A DNA stretch of 64,000 nucleotides. Source: Sandaracinaceae bacterium. Its GTDB lineage: Bacteria; Myxococcota_A; Polyangia; Polyangiales; Sandaracinaceae. The stretch lies in NCBI GenBank assembly GCA_019637095.1, contig JAHBWG010000034.1:1-64000 (forward strand). The letters run 5' to 3'. Numbering within the stretch: the first letter of the stretch is position 1; every line of letters starts with the position of its first letter. A program made the translations under genes and the position numbers. The notes under the pieces were generated by a model, which saw nothing but the letters and a program-made list of their open reading frames with translations, was not told the DNA's origin and did not search any database. Below are positions 16,860 to 25,548 of this stretch, in pieces.

Positions 16860-18077
16860 CTACTCGGCGTACATGCGCACGTCGGTCGCGGCGGCGAAGC
16901 TCATCCGCTTGGCCTCCTCCCAGTCCGGGTGGCGCACCATCAGCCAGCCGTCGCTGAGCAAGGTCTGCTTCCAGTCGCGCCGCGGCGTGCCCGGGCGCAG
17001 CAGCCGCTCCTCGACCACCCATGGGTGGCACTGCTCGAGCCAGCGCGTGAGCCCCTCGATGCGCGTCACGCGCCCGCGGCCGAGCGCGCGCTTGAAGATG
17101 ATCCCGCAATTGTACTTGCGCTCGGTCGGCGCCTCGAAGCGGCCCCAGCACGCGACTCGCGCCCACTCGCGGAAGAGGTCGACGTCGCCCGTGTAGTTCA
17201 TCTGATCGACGAGGCGCGCGCCGCCCGGGCGGCAGCCGATCTCTCCGAACACCGCCTCGCCCTTGGGCGTGAGGAACCACTCCATGTGCGTGAAGCCGTC
17301 GCCCATCCCGAGCGCGTCGAGCACGCGCCGGCCGAGCGCGACCCCCTTCTGGATCTTGGGCTGCGACAGATCGCGCACCGTGATGATCACCGGGCTGATC
17401 CACTCCTCGCTGCGCGCCTCGATCGGCTTGGGCAAGTACTGCGCGACGTTCTCGTAGACGGGGCGGCCGCCCACGCAGACGGTGTCGTAGGTGTACTCCT
17501 CGCCCTCGACGTACTCCTCGACGCTCACCTCGGGGACGCGCGCCGTCCGCGCGAGCACGTCCTCGAGCTCGGCCGGGGTGCGGCAGAGGTAGGTGTCGGC
17601 GCTGCCGGCGCCGGCGATCGGCTTGAGCACGAGCGGGAAGCCGACGCGCTCGGCGGCGGCGCGCGCCTCGCTCGCGCTCCGCGCGCGCGCCGAGCGCGGC
17701 ACGCGCAGCCCGGCCGCCGCGACGCGCTCCTTCATCAGCTGCTTGTCGCGGAACCCGCGCACGGCGTCCACGCTCATGCCCGGCACCTTCCAGCGCTCGC
17801 GCAGGCGCGCGGCGAGGATCACGAGCGGCTCCCAGTTCGTGAGCACGCGGTCGACCGAGCGGCCACGGAACCACGCCGTCGCGCGCGCGATGACGTCGTC
17901 CTCGTCCATGATGCGCGGCACCTCGAGGTAGTCGTCGACGTGCCGCGCGACCTCGGGGGGCAGGCGCGCGCGCGGCGTGTCGCCGACGCCGTAGACGCTC
18001 GCGCCGACCTCGGCGAGGCCGCGCGTGTACTGCTGCATCTCGGGGGGGTAGACCGGCGAGAGGAAGACGACCCGCAT
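16860..18077 (-). CDS. ATP-grasp ligase, THMEWF family member 1
   Basis: 405 residues. An N-terminal pre-ATP-grasp domain (MRVVFLSPVYPPEMQQYTRGL) is followed by the ATP-grasp core: VGFPLVLKPIAGAGSADTYL (ATP Lys), SVEEYVEGEEYTYDT, and the metal site FTHMEWFLTPKGEAVFGEIGCRPGG. The family joins a carboxylate to an amine via an acyl-phosphate. It is clearly paralogous to the proteins at 19642 and 37957 in this window, which share THMEWF, VGFPxxLKP and EIxxRPxG. A TAGCGT hexamer (minus strand, 18086-18091) ends 8 bases before the ATG. The substrate is unknown. Confidence 0.87.
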   Translation of the reverse strand: MRVVFLSPVYPPEMQQYTRGLAEVGASVYGVGDTPRARLPPEVARHVDDYLEVPRIMDEDDVIARATAWFRGRSVDRVLTNWEPLVILAARLRERWKVPGMSVDAVRGFRDKQLMKERVAAAGLRVPRSARARSASEARAAAERVGFPLVLKPIAGAGSADTYLCRTPAELEDVLARTARVPEVSVEEYVEGEEYTYDTVCVGGRPVYENVAQYLPKPIEARSEEWISPVIITVRDLSQPKIQKGVALGRRVLDALGMGDGFTHMEWFLTPKGEAVFGEIGCRPGGARLVDQMNYTGDVDLFREWARVACWGRFEAPTERKYNCGIIFKRALGRGRVTRIEGLTRWLEQCHPWVVEERLLRPGTPRRDWKQTLLSDGWLMVRHPDWEEAKRMSFAAATDVRMYAE

Positions 18078-18203
18078 CGAGCGCGACGCTACACCGCGCG
18101 AGGCAGGTTCGGCGAGAGGCCGTTGCGTGGCCCGCCGCGTGCTTGGATCGTCGAGGTGCGGCGACCATGGCGCACGCTGGCACGGCGCCGCGAGGAGGCA
18201 GCG

Positions 18204-18848
18204 ATGGGAAGGCTCGAGATCGTGGTGCTCGCGGCGCTCGTCGCGGGCTGTAGCGCGTCGCACGCGGCCGACGACGCGGGTCGTCCCGACGCAGGCCGCG
18301 CGGACGACGGCGGGCCGTCGATCGACGCGAGCGCGCCTCGCGACGCCGGTCCCGCCCCGATCGACGCCGGCCCCGCGTGCGCCGCGGGCGAGGCGCGCTT
18401 CGAGCCCGGCTGCGCGAGCGGCACCGACCGCGTGGTGGCGGCGGGCTGCTATCGCCCCTGCACGAGCGCGAGCGACTGCGCGGGCGGCCTCGCGTGCCAG
18501 ACCGTCGTCGTGAACCCGTGCGTCTGCCGGCCGGGCGAGCCCTGCTGCGGCGCGTGCGGCGCCGAGCAGGGGCTCTGCCTGCCGCCGGCGCTCCCGGTCG
18601 GCTGCGAGGGCCGGAGCTTCTGCGACTGCGCGGACGGGTGCGAGCCGCTCGTCGACCTGACGCCCGGCTGCATCTGCCCGTGCGACGACCCGTTCAACTG
18701 CACCGGCGCGATCTGCGACTGCGCGTGCGGGGGCGCCGAGTACCTCGGCTGCGGTCCGGCCGGCGCGTGCCCGACCACGGAGCTGCACTGCGACCCGGGC
18801 TGCCGGGCCCACCTCGTCGACGGCTGCCCCGCCTGCACCTGCCCGTGA
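18204..18848 (+). CDS. Cysteine-rich lipoprotein
   Basis: 214 residues with a strong GAGGAGG ribosome site. The lipobox is LVAGC16, followed by a DAG-type linker (DAGRPDAGRADDGGPSIDASAPRDAG). Over 150 residues it then carries some thirty cysteines in CxC, CxxC and CC patterns (CDCADGCEP, CICPCDDPFNCTG, CDCACGGAEYLGCG). This indicates a small-disulfide-domain protein on the cell surface, of a kind common in myxobacteria. No known enzymatic or toxin motif is visible. Confidence 0.78.
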   Translation: MGRLEIVVLAALVAGCSASHAADDAGRPDAGRADDGGPSIDASAPRDAGPAPIDAGPACAAGEARFEPGCASGTDRVVAAGCYRPCTSASDCAGGLACQTVVVNPCVCRPGEPCCGACGAEQGLCLPPALPVGCEGRSFCDCADGCEPLVDLTPGCICPCDDPFNCTGAICDCACGGAEYLGCGPAGACPTTELHCDPGCRAHLVDGCPACTCP

Positions 18849-18855
18849 GGACGCT

Positions 18856-19086
18856 TCAGCGCTCGGCTCGGCGCGAGCGGCGCATGCGCTCGATCGTCTG
18901 CGCCTCGCGCGCGGCGTCAGCCTCCTCGATGGAGCGGAACTTCGTCACGCCGCGCGGCGCCGTGAGCGGGGGCGCGAAGAGGCGCGCGCGCGCCATCACC
19001 GCCCGGATGCGCGCGAGGAGCTCTGCGTCGGCGACGCGCTCCGGCCTCGGCATCTCCTGGACGGATCGGTACTTCGTGACCGGCAC
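18856..19086 (-). CDS. Small protein with duplicated TK(Y/F)RS(V/I)(Q/E)E motif, partner of the nucleotidyltransferase
   Basis: 76 residues. The same short motif occurs twice: VTKYRSVQEM near residue 3 and VTKFRSIEEAD near residue 46. The C-terminus is Arg-rich (ERMRRSRRAER). The GTG start directly abuts the stop of the upstream nucleotidyltransferase gene, so the two form a tight operon. Small partners next to AbiEii-like nucleotidyltransferases often form toxin-antitoxin pairs; that role is inference. It does not resemble an AbiEi antitoxin. Confidence 0.65.
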   Translation of the reverse strand: MPVTKYRSVQEMPRPERVADAELLARIRAVMARARLFAPPLTAPRGVTKFRSIEEADAAREAQTIERMRRSRRAER

Positions 19087-19569
19087 TCATCCCTCCCACG
19101 GCTCGTCGATCGCGAAGGCGCGCCGCAGCGCGCTCGCGTCGGCGTGATCGATCGGCCGGACGGTGTCGCGCTTCATCCGGTAGAGCGTGCGCGGCGTCGC
19201 GACCCGGACCCGCACCCCCCCGACGTCTCGGTCCTCAGCGACGAGATCGGCGTAGGCGGTCGCCTCGCCGAGCCGCGTGAGGATGTCGATGTAGAAGCTG
19301 CCGGTGGGAGGCCCGTAGCGGACCGCCGGGTAGTCGCCGCACAAGTCCTCGGCGGTGATCTCCTCGATGGACGGGTCCGGCCACAGCGCGTGGAGCGCCC
19401 GGCGGAGCCGCGCGACGTTCTCCGGCGCCGGCCGGATGAATACGACGAGGTCCTCCGTCGCGCGGACGAGGCCGTGGAGGTTCATCGCCACGCCGCCGAC
19501 GACCACGTACTCGACTCCCTCCGCGTTCAAGCTCGCGATGACCCGGAGCGCCTCGTCGACCGTCTCCAC
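19087..19569 (-). CDS. Nucleotidyltransferase-fold protein (AbiEii/DUF6036-like), possible toxin
   Basis: 160 residues, GTG start. The fold signature is GVEYVVVGGVAMNLHGLVRATEDLVVFIRP: a GG-x-A motif, HG and an R-x-T block. In active enzymes R-x-T leads into a D-x-D metal site. Here the site reads E39-D40-L-V42, so the second Asp is replaced by Val. A later YIDIL may supply the third carboxylate. It could be an active variant or a degenerate enzyme. It forms a two-gene unit with the small protein downstream. TAGCCT ends 9 bases before the start codon. Confidence 0.72.
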   Translation of the reverse strand: METVDEALRVIASLNAEGVEYVVVGGVAMNLHGLVRATEDLVVFIRPAPENVARLRRALHALWPDPSIEEITAEDLCGDYPAVRYGPPTGSFYIDILTRLGEATAYADLVAEDRDVGGVRVRVATPRTLYRMKRDTVRPIDHADASALRRAFAIDEPWEG

Positions 19570-19578
19570 CTCTGCTCG

Positions 19579-19584
19579 AGGCTA
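19579..19584 (-). promoter_or_regulatory. Candidate -10 hexamer TAGCCT of a short-leader promoter
   Basis: TAGCCT on the minus strand, 9 bases before the GTG of the nucleotidyltransferase gene, with no purine-rich ribosome site between. Fits the recurrent TANNNT pattern in this window. Confidence 0.35.
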
Positions 19585-19626
19585 ACACACCCGCGAGGAG
19601 CTTCCCCTGTGCGGCGCGGTTCGCGG

Positions 19627-19632
19627 TAGGAT
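19627..19632 (+). promoter_or_regulatory. Candidate -10 hexamer TAGGAT of a short-leader promoter
   Basis: TAGGAT ends 9 bases before the ATG at 19642, leaving no room for a normal leader with a ribosome site. It is one of the clearest examples of the pattern, and it would drive the ATP-grasp/glgA operon. Confidence 0.4.
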
Positions 19633-19641
19633 CGCGCTCGC

Positions 19642-20856
19642 ATGCGCCCCGTGGTGTTCGTCGCGCCGTTCCCGCTCGAGACCACCTTGCGCTTCGCGCG
19701 CGCCGCCGCGCGCCTCGGCGGCGTGACGCTGCTCGGTGTCGTGCAGGAGCCGCCGAAGGGGCCGGATCACGGCGTCTTCCGCGAGATCGTCACCGTGAAG
19801 GACGCGCTCTCGACGCGGCAGATCATCCTCGCGATCGAGGCGCTCGCGCGGCGGCACGGGCCCCCCTCGCGCATCGTCGGCGTGCTCGAGCCGCTGCAGG
19901 AGCAGCTCGCGCACGCGCGCGCGCACTTCGGTGTGCCCGGCACCGACCCGACGACCGCCGAGCTCTTCCGCGACAAGGCGAAGATGAAGGATCGCCTGCG
20001 CGCCGCCGGGCTGCCGGTCGCGCGGCACGCGCTGCTGACGAGCCGCGCGGACGCGGCGGCGTTCGCCCGCGACGTCGGCTTCCCGATGGTGCTCAAGCCG
20101 CCCGCCGGCATGGGCGCGAAGGCGACGTTCCGCGTGCGCGGCGAGGGCGAGCTCCTCGGCGCGCTCGAGGGCATGCGCGCGAGCGCGAGCTCGCCGGTCC
20201 TCGCCGAGGAGCTGCTCGTCGGCGAGGAGGGGAGCTTCGACACCGTCACGATCGGCGGCACCCCGCGCGTCGCCTCGATCTCCCACTACCTGCCGACCCC
20301 GCTCACCGTCCTCGAGAACCCGTGGATCCAGTGGTGCTGCGTGCTGCCGCGCGACGTGAGCGGCCCCGCCTACGACGCGGTGCGCGCGGTCGGGGTCGCC
20401 GCGATCCGCGCGCTGGGCCTGCGCGACGGCATCACGCACATGGAGTGGTTCCGCCGCCCCGACGGCTCGGTGGTCATCGGCGAGATCGCGCAGCGGCCGC
20501 CAGGCGCGAACATCACGCGCATGATCGGACTCGCCTATGACGTCGATCCCTACCGCGCGTGGGCGCGGGCGGTGATCGACGGCGCCATCGACGGCGAGTG
20601 GGAGCGCCGCCACGCGGTCGGCTGCGCGTTCTTCCGCGGCATGGGGCGCGGCCGGGTGAGCGGCGTCGACGGAGCGCACGAGACGCACGTCGCCATCGGC
20701 CGGCTCGTCGAGGAGGTGAAGCTCCCCGCGCTCGGCGCCCCCAAGAGCGACAGCTACGAGGGCGACGGGTACGTGATCGTTCGGCACGAGCGCACCGAGG
20801 TCGTGCAAGACGCCTTGCAGTACGCGATCGAGCACGTCCGGGTGCGCTACGCATGA
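19642..20856 (+). CDS. ATP-grasp ligase, THMEWF family member 2, upstream of glgA
   Basis: 404 residues. The core motifs are VGFPMVLKPPAGMGAKATF (ATP Lys), VLAEELLVGEEGSFDT and GITHMEWFRRPDGSVVIGEIAQRPPGANI (metal site). It is a clear paralogue of the proteins at 16860 and 37957. The stop overlaps the start of glgA by 4 bases (ATGA), so the two are translationally coupled. It may therefore act on glycogen-related material or on a shared metabolite; that link is inference. The substrate is unknown. Confidence 0.87.
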   Translation: MRPVVFVAPFPLETTLRFARAAARLGGVTLLGVVQEPPKGPDHGVFREIVTVKDALSTRQIILAIEALARRHGPPSRIVGVLEPLQEQLAHARAHFGVPGTDPTTAELFRDKAKMKDRLRAAGLPVARHALLTSRADAAAFARDVGFPMVLKPPAGMGAKATFRVRGEGELLGALEGMRASASSPVLAEELLVGEEGSFDTVTIGGTPRVASISHYLPTPLTVLENPWIQWCCVLPRDVSGPAYDAVRAVGVAAIRALGLRDGITHMEWFRRPDGSVVIGEIAQRPPGANITRMIGLAYDVDPYRAWARAVIDGAIDGEWERRHAVGCAFFRGMGRGRVSGVDGAHETHVAIGRLVEEVKLPALGAPKSDSYEGDGYVIVRHERTEVVQDALQYAIEHVRVRYA

Positions 20857-22316
20857 GGCCGCTGCGCATCTTGTTCGTCAGCTCCGAGGTCGCGCCGTTC
20901 GCCAAGACGGGCGGCCTCGGCGACGTCGGCGCGGCGCTCCCACGCGCGCTGCGCGCGGCGGGCCACGACGTGCGCGTCGTGCTCCCGTTCTACGCGCGCG
21001 TCGCCGAGGGCGGCCACGAGGTGCGGCCGACCTGGGGCGCGCTCGAGCACCAGCTCGGCCCGCACCGCCTCTCGTTCACGACGCTCGAGGGGACGCTGCC
21101 CGGCACGGACGTCCCCGTCTACTTCGTCCACTGCCCGCGGCTCTACATGCGGCCGTCGATCTACACGATGGACGTCGACGAGCACCTTCGCTTCGCGCTC
21201 CTGGGCTGGGCCGCGCTGCGCATCGCCCAGCAGCTCCGCTTCGCGCCCGACATCGCGCACGTCAACGACTGGCAGAGCGCGCTCGTCCCTCTGACCCTGC
21301 GGTCGGTGCTCGCGTGGGACCGCCTCTTCGAGCGCACGCGCACCGTCCTGACGCTCCACAACGTCGGACACCAAGGCACCTTCGGCGCGCACGTCCTGTC
21401 CGAGCTCGGCCTCGAGGCGGCGCGCGGCATGTTCCACCAGGACGAGCTCGGGGCCGGGCGCCTCTCGTTCCTCTTGCACGGCATCCTCTACGCCAACGCG
21501 ATCACCACCGTCAGCCCGACCTACGCGCGCGAGATCACCACGCCCGAGCAGGGGGTCGGGCTCGACGGGTACCTGCGCGGCCGCGCCGACGTGCTCTTCG
21601 GCATCCTCAACGGCATCGACGGCCGCGAGTGGAGCCCCACGCACGATCCCTACCTTCCGCACCGCTACACGGCGGACGATCTCTCGGGCAAGGCGCGTTG
21701 CGCCGAGGAGCTGTCACGCCGCGTCCGGCTCCCGCATCGGCCCGGGATCCCGCGCATCGGGATGGTCTCTCGCCTCACCTGGCAGAAGGGGCTCGACCTC
21801 TGCTTCGAGGTGCTGCCGTGGCTGCTCGCGCGCCACGACGCGCAGCTCGTCGTGCTCGGCTCGGGCGAGCGCAAGTACGAGGACTTCTTCGCCCGGCTCG
21901 CCCACCTCGCGCCCGACCGCGTCGCGTTCGCCAACACCTTCAGTGAGCCGCTCGCGCACCTCATCGAGGCGGGCAGCGACATGTTCCTCATGCCCTCGCG
22001 CTACGAACCGTGCGGGCTCAACCAGATGTACAGCCTCGCGTACGGCACGCCGCCGATCGTGCACCGGACCGGCGGCCTCGCCGACACGGTCCAGCACTTC
22101 GACCGCCGCACCGGCCGCGGCAACGGCTTCGCGTTCGAGCACTTCGACGCCCGCGGCCTCGCGTGGGCGCTCGATCAGGCGCTCTCGACCTACGACGACC
22201 CCACCGCGTGGCGCCGCCTCGTCGACAACGGCATGCGCGAGGACTTCACCTGGGACCGCCGCGTCGCCGAGTACGAAGCCGTCTACGCCAAGCTCGTCCC
22301 CGAAGCCGCGCGTTGA
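20853..22316 (+). CDS. glgA: Glycogen synthase (ADP-glucose type), GT5 family
   Basis: 487 residues, the normal length. It transfers glucose from ADP-glucose to growing alpha-1,4-glucan. The N-terminal KTGGLGDVGAALPRAL is the nucleotide-sugar Lys motif. HVNDWQSALVPL, TLHNVGHQGTFG and the C-terminal SRYEPCGLNQMYSLAYGTPPIVHRTGGLADTV (catalytic Glu in EPCGL) are all GT5 signatures. The start overlaps the stop of the preceding ATP-grasp gene. No other glg genes lie nearby, so the pairing with a ligase is unusual. Confidence 0.95.
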   Translation: MRPLRILFVSSEVAPFAKTGGLGDVGAALPRALRAAGHDVRVVLPFYARVAEGGHEVRPTWGALEHQLGPHRLSFTTLEGTLPGTDVPVYFVHCPRLYMRPSIYTMDVDEHLRFALLGWAALRIAQQLRFAPDIAHVNDWQSALVPLTLRSVLAWDRLFERTRTVLTLHNVGHQGTFGAHVLSELGLEAARGMFHQDELGAGRLSFLLHGILYANAITTVSPTYAREITTPEQGVGLDGYLRGRADVLFGILNGIDGREWSPTHDPYLPHRYTADDLSGKARCAEELSRRVRLPHRPGIPRIGMVSRLTWQKGLDLCFEVLPWLLARHDAQLVVLGSGERKYEDFFARLAHLAPDRVAFANTFSEPLAHLIEAGSDMFLMPSRYEPCGLNQMYSLAYGTPPIVHRTGGLADTVQHFDRRTGRGNGFAFEHFDARGLAWALDQALSTYDDPTAWRRLVDNGMREDFTWDRRVAEYEAVYAKLVPEAAR

Positions 22317-22330
22317 GCCGCGCGTCCGCG

Positions 22331-23893
22331 TCAGCGCGCGCTGCAGCCGCGCAGGCGCGCGAGCTCGACGCGCATCGTGTCGTCGGTGTTGCGCACGGTC
22401 ATCGCGACGAGCAAGTCCGCGTGCCCGCCGCCAGCCGCGCGCGGGATGGTCACCGCGTCCATCCCCTCGATGGAGGCGGTCATCGCATCGACGGTCCAAG
22501 GCATGACGGAGAAGCTGTCCCCGAGCGGCGCTCCGGCGGTGGACGTGAAGCGCACCTCGATCCCATGCGCGGTGGGGTCATCCCCTTGGACGCGCGTGAG
22601 GAGGGCGGCGGCCGAGCCCCAGCGGACGAGCGACCGGAAGCCCCCAGGGGCTGTGGGGACATCTCGGGCCGCGAGCTCGACGCACCCCTCGGAGCGGTTG
22701 CAGTCGAGGTGGCGCATCGTCGCGACTCCCCAGCTGTCGTCGGCGGCCAAGAGGTACTCGCCATCGCTGGTGGCCAGCAACGACGAATCGCCCAGAGAAG
22801 GGACTTGGAGTGGCTGCGGGCCGAACACCCCCCCCGGCTTCCACACGAACGCCGCGTCCGCGACCCCGCCGCGGTTCTGCCCGAAGACGACGTTCCCCGC
22901 CGCAACGATTCCCACCTGCGGGCTGAGCGGAAAGCCCGCCGCGCCGACGTCCGCCACGCAGCCGAGGGAGCCCGTGGCGTCCACCGCGTGGAGCGAATAG
23001 ACGGTACGGCCGGCGTCGACGCCGACGAACGCGAACCAGTTCCCGCGCGCGGACCAAGCTTCTCGGACGATCGCGGAGAACGGACACGCCGTGCGGTCCG
23101 GCTCGACGGGGGAGACCTCCGCGCTCACCCGGCCGACCTCGAAGCCCCCGAGGTAGGGGACGTCGATCGAGCCGACCGGCTCGATCACATCGCCAGTGAG
23201 CGCGACGGTCGCCGCGACAGGCGAACGCTGCCAGACGCGAAAGCTGGAGACGGACCAGAACTCGCGCGAGGTCGCCGCGGCGACGACGGGGGCCGCGAGG
23301 GGCGCCGGGCTCGTGTGGTCGAACGGGAGCAACCAGCCGGCGAAGCGACCGTCCGGCTCACGCACCCGCGCGGCGACCGCCGAGTTGAGCTCGCCGCCCG
23401 AGGACTGCAACGCGACCACCGTCGGCGACTCCAGGCCCACCTCGGGCGCGGTGAGGTAGAGGGTGAGGGAGGGCAGCACCCCGAGCTCCTCGACGCTGAG
23501 GGCGCGGCCGACGTCCTCCGGGACTCCCGCGCACGCGTTGAGCGCCCCGTCGCCACACACGACTGGCGCGCCGGGGTGGACGTCCGCGCGGGCGTCGTCG
23601 CAGTCCACCAAAGCCTCACCGCGGACCGCGTCGCAAGCGCCGTCTCCGGCGGTGAACCCGTCACCGTCCGCGTCGCAGTCGAGGCAGCGGCCGCTGGCCG
23701 CACACACGGGGAGATTGCCGGCGCAGTCGGTCGCCGACGCGCACGGCGGTCCAGCATCGGCCGGCAGGCTCCCGTCATGGAACGTCGCGCCCCCGTCCGC
23801 CCCACCGGCGTCTCGGAAGGTCGGCGCGGGGCCCAGGAGGAGCGAGCACCCCGCGCACGCGAGCAGCGAAGGCGCGAGGACCCAGCGCGTCAC
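22331..23893 (-). CDS. Large lipoprotein with DAG linker and Cys-rich metal-motif segment
   Basis: 520 residues from the GTG at 23893, giving MTRWVLAPSLLAC13 with lipobox LLAC. An in-frame ATG at 23968 would add 25 residues (RPS repeats) encoded by 9-base DNA repeats, which are probably non-coding. After a DAG/DGG linker comes a Cys/Asp segment (CLDCDADGDGFTAGDGACDAVRGEALVDCDDARADVHPGA), similar to the MopE-type putative metal-binding motif. The remaining ~400 residues suggest a beta-propeller-like repeat (LLATSDGEYLLAADDSW). It is probably surface-exposed. Function is unknown. Confidence 0.75.
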   Translation of the reverse strand: MTRWVLAPSLLACAGCSLLLGPAPTFRDAGGADGGATFHDGSLPADAGPPCASATDCAGNLPVCAASGRCLDCDADGDGFTAGDGACDAVRGEALVDCDDARADVHPGAPVVCGDGALNACAGVPEDVGRALSVEELGVLPSLTLYLTAPEVGLESPTVVALQSSGGELNSAVAARVREPDGRFAGWLLPFDHTSPAPLAAPVVAAATSREFWSVSSFRVWQRSPVAATVALTGDVIEPVGSIDVPYLGGFEVGRVSAEVSPVEPDRTACPFSAIVREAWSARGNWFAFVGVDAGRTVYSLHAVDATGSLGCVADVGAAGFPLSPQVGIVAAGNVVFGQNRGGVADAAFVWKPGGVFGPQPLQVPSLGDSSLLATSDGEYLLAADDSWGVATMRHLDCNRSEGCVELAARDVPTAPGGFRSLVRWGSAAALLTRVQGDDPTAHGIEVRFTSTAGAPLGDSFSVMPWTVDAMTASIEGMDAVTIPRAAGGGHADLLVAMTVRNTDDTMRVELARLRGCSAR

Positions 23894-23927
23894 CCTCCCG
23901 CGTGCGCCGCGCGGCGCGCGGCGGCGC

Positions 23928-23963
23928 CGAGAGGGTCGAGAGGGTCGAGAGGGTCGCGAGGGT
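23928..23963. repeat. Four 9-base tandem repeats CGAGAGGGT
   Basis: Units at 23928, 23937 and 23946 are identical and the fourth (23955) has one change. They lie just upstream of the chosen start of the lipoprotein gene on the minus strand and would encode RPS repeats if an upstream ATG were used. They may be slippage-prone leader DNA. Confidence 0.7.
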
Positions 23964-24032
23964 CGCATCGCACGAGCATTCCACGGAGCCCTCTGCCCGG
24001 GAAGCGCCGCAGAGCATCGGCTTGTCGAGGCC

Positions 24033-25421
24033 TCAGCGGCAGGCTTGCCTACGCATCTCCGTCGTACGAACGCAGGCCGTCCCGGTATCGTGACAGTACG
24101 AGTAGAGGGCCGGCCCCGCACCGCACGCGGGGGCGGTCGCGCCCGCCCAGCCCCCCGAAGGGAGGCCCGGCGAGCAGCACGGAGGGAAGGGACACAAGAA
24201 ACGTCCCGAGCACCCGAAGAGACGATCGCGCACCGGGCAGCCGCCGGTCGTGCTCACGTTGACGCACGTCACCTCCTGGGTCTCGATCCCGTCGCAGTTG
24301 TAGTCGTAGTCGACGGCGGGCGGCGCGCCGGAGATCGCGCTCGTGAAGAACATCGTCTGGTTCGGCCGGACGTTCGCGTTGTTGTCCCGGCAGTCGGAGT
24401 TGCTCGGCGAGGTCGGCGCCAGGGTGATGCAGCCGCAGGTCGGGCCGCCGCAGTTGGCGGGTGCCATGCACGCGGGCAGGCCGCTCGCGCCCATCGACGC
24501 GAAGCCGTCGTTGTCGCAGTCGGGGTAGTAGAGCGTCATCGCCGCGTCGGACGTCGCGGGGTCGCAGTCGTCGTCGATGCCGTTGCCGCAGATCTCGACG
24601 TTGCCCGAGCGGCGCTCCGGGTTGCGATCGTCGCAGTCCGTCCCGCACGCGCCGAGGGTGGCGGGGGCCTCTCCGTCCATGTCCTCGTCGATCAGCGTCT
24701 CGATGCACCCACCGTCGAGGTCCGAGCACGACGCGACGTGGCACGCGTCGCTCGCGGTGCAGGTCGGCGGGGTGCCAGCCACGCAGGTGTGCGTCGCGAC
24801 GTCGCAGGTCTCCTCGCCGTTGCAGGCTGCGCTGTCGAGGCAGTCCGCGTCCTCGGTGCAGGTGAAGGTGCAGTCCGGCTCGCAGCCGTCGCCCGGCGTC
24901 ATGTTGCCGTCGTCGCACTCCTCGCCGGCGTCGACGACGCCGTTGCTGCAACCGGCCGGCACGCAGAGGCCGGCCGCGCTGCAGACGCCGTCGGCCACGG
25001 TCGCCGTCGTGCACTCCGTCCCGGCCGCGGGGGGCGTGCCCGGCACGCAGAAATGCCGATCCGCCGGGCAGTCCTCGACACCGTTGCACGGGTTCGCGTC
25101 GGCGCAGTCGGACGCCTCGCGGCAGGTGAAGCGACAGGTCGTCGGCTCGCAGCCGTCGAACGCGACGTCGTTGCCGTCGTCGCACTCCTCGGACGAGTGG
25201 ACGACGCCGTCGCCGCACACGACGCACTCGCCGCCTCGGCAGGTGCCCGACGTGCCGCACGCGGCGCCCTCGACGCAGCCGGGCGTGCCGCCACCATCCT
25301 GCTCGCCGGCGTCCATCGCGCCCATCGAGCCGCCGTCGGGCGGCGGCGTCTCGCCGTCACAGCCGACGACCCCGAGCAGCACCCACAAACAAGCCCCGAG
25401 CCACGACCTGCGCTTCTGCAT
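24033..25421 (-). CDS. Lipoprotein with Myxococcales Cys-rich (DUF4215-like) and MopE-type metal-binding repeats
   Basis: 462 residues. The lipobox is GVVGC21 with Asp at +2, then a DGGS linker. At least two copies of the CGDGVVHSSEECDDGN... / CSNGVVDAGEECDDGN... repeat (Myxococcus Cys-rich/DUF4215 type) are visible. They are followed by the DTDCDDRNPER...EICGNGIDDDCD motif, the putative metal-binding repeat of MopE and related proteins. These are calcium- or copper-binding surface modules. It is tandem with the previous lipoprotein gene on the same strand, 139 bases away. Function is adhesion-like or unknown. Confidence 0.82.
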   Translation of the reverse strand: MQKRRSWLGACLWVLLGVVGCDGETPPPDGGSMGAMDAGEQDGGGTPGCVEGAACGTSGTCRGGECVVCGDGVVHSSEECDDGNDVAFDGCEPTTCRFTCREASDCADANPCNGVEDCPADRHFCVPGTPPAAGTECTTATVADGVCSAAGLCVPAGCSNGVVDAGEECDDGNMTPGDGCEPDCTFTCTEDADCLDSAACNGEETCDVATHTCVAGTPPTCTASDACHVASCSDLDGGCIETLIDEDMDGEAPATLGACGTDCDDRNPERRSGNVEICGNGIDDDCDPATSDAAMTLYYPDCDNDGFASMGASGLPACMAPANCGGPTCGCITLAPTSPSNSDCRDNNANVRPNQTMFFTSAISGAPPAVDYDYNCDGIETQEVTCVNVSTTGGCPVRDRLFGCSGRFLCPFPPCCSPGLPSGGWAGATAPACGAGPALYSYCHDTGTACVRTTEMRRQACR

Positions 25422-25548
25422 GCCCCGAGTATCCCCTCGGGCCGCGGGGTTGCCAAGGAACGGCCCGAGCGGCCGCGACCCGGCCGGGTGGACGGGCGGC
25501 GCGCGGAGGACTAGGGTCGGCGCTTTCCGACCTCTCGGGGGAACTTCC

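Noticed and set aside
23894-23968. Longer N-terminus of the lipoprotein at 22331, starting at ATG 23968
   Set aside because: It would add 25 residues of RPS repeats from 9-base DNA repeats ahead of a complete lipoprotein signal. The GTG at 23893 places the signal at the N-terminus.
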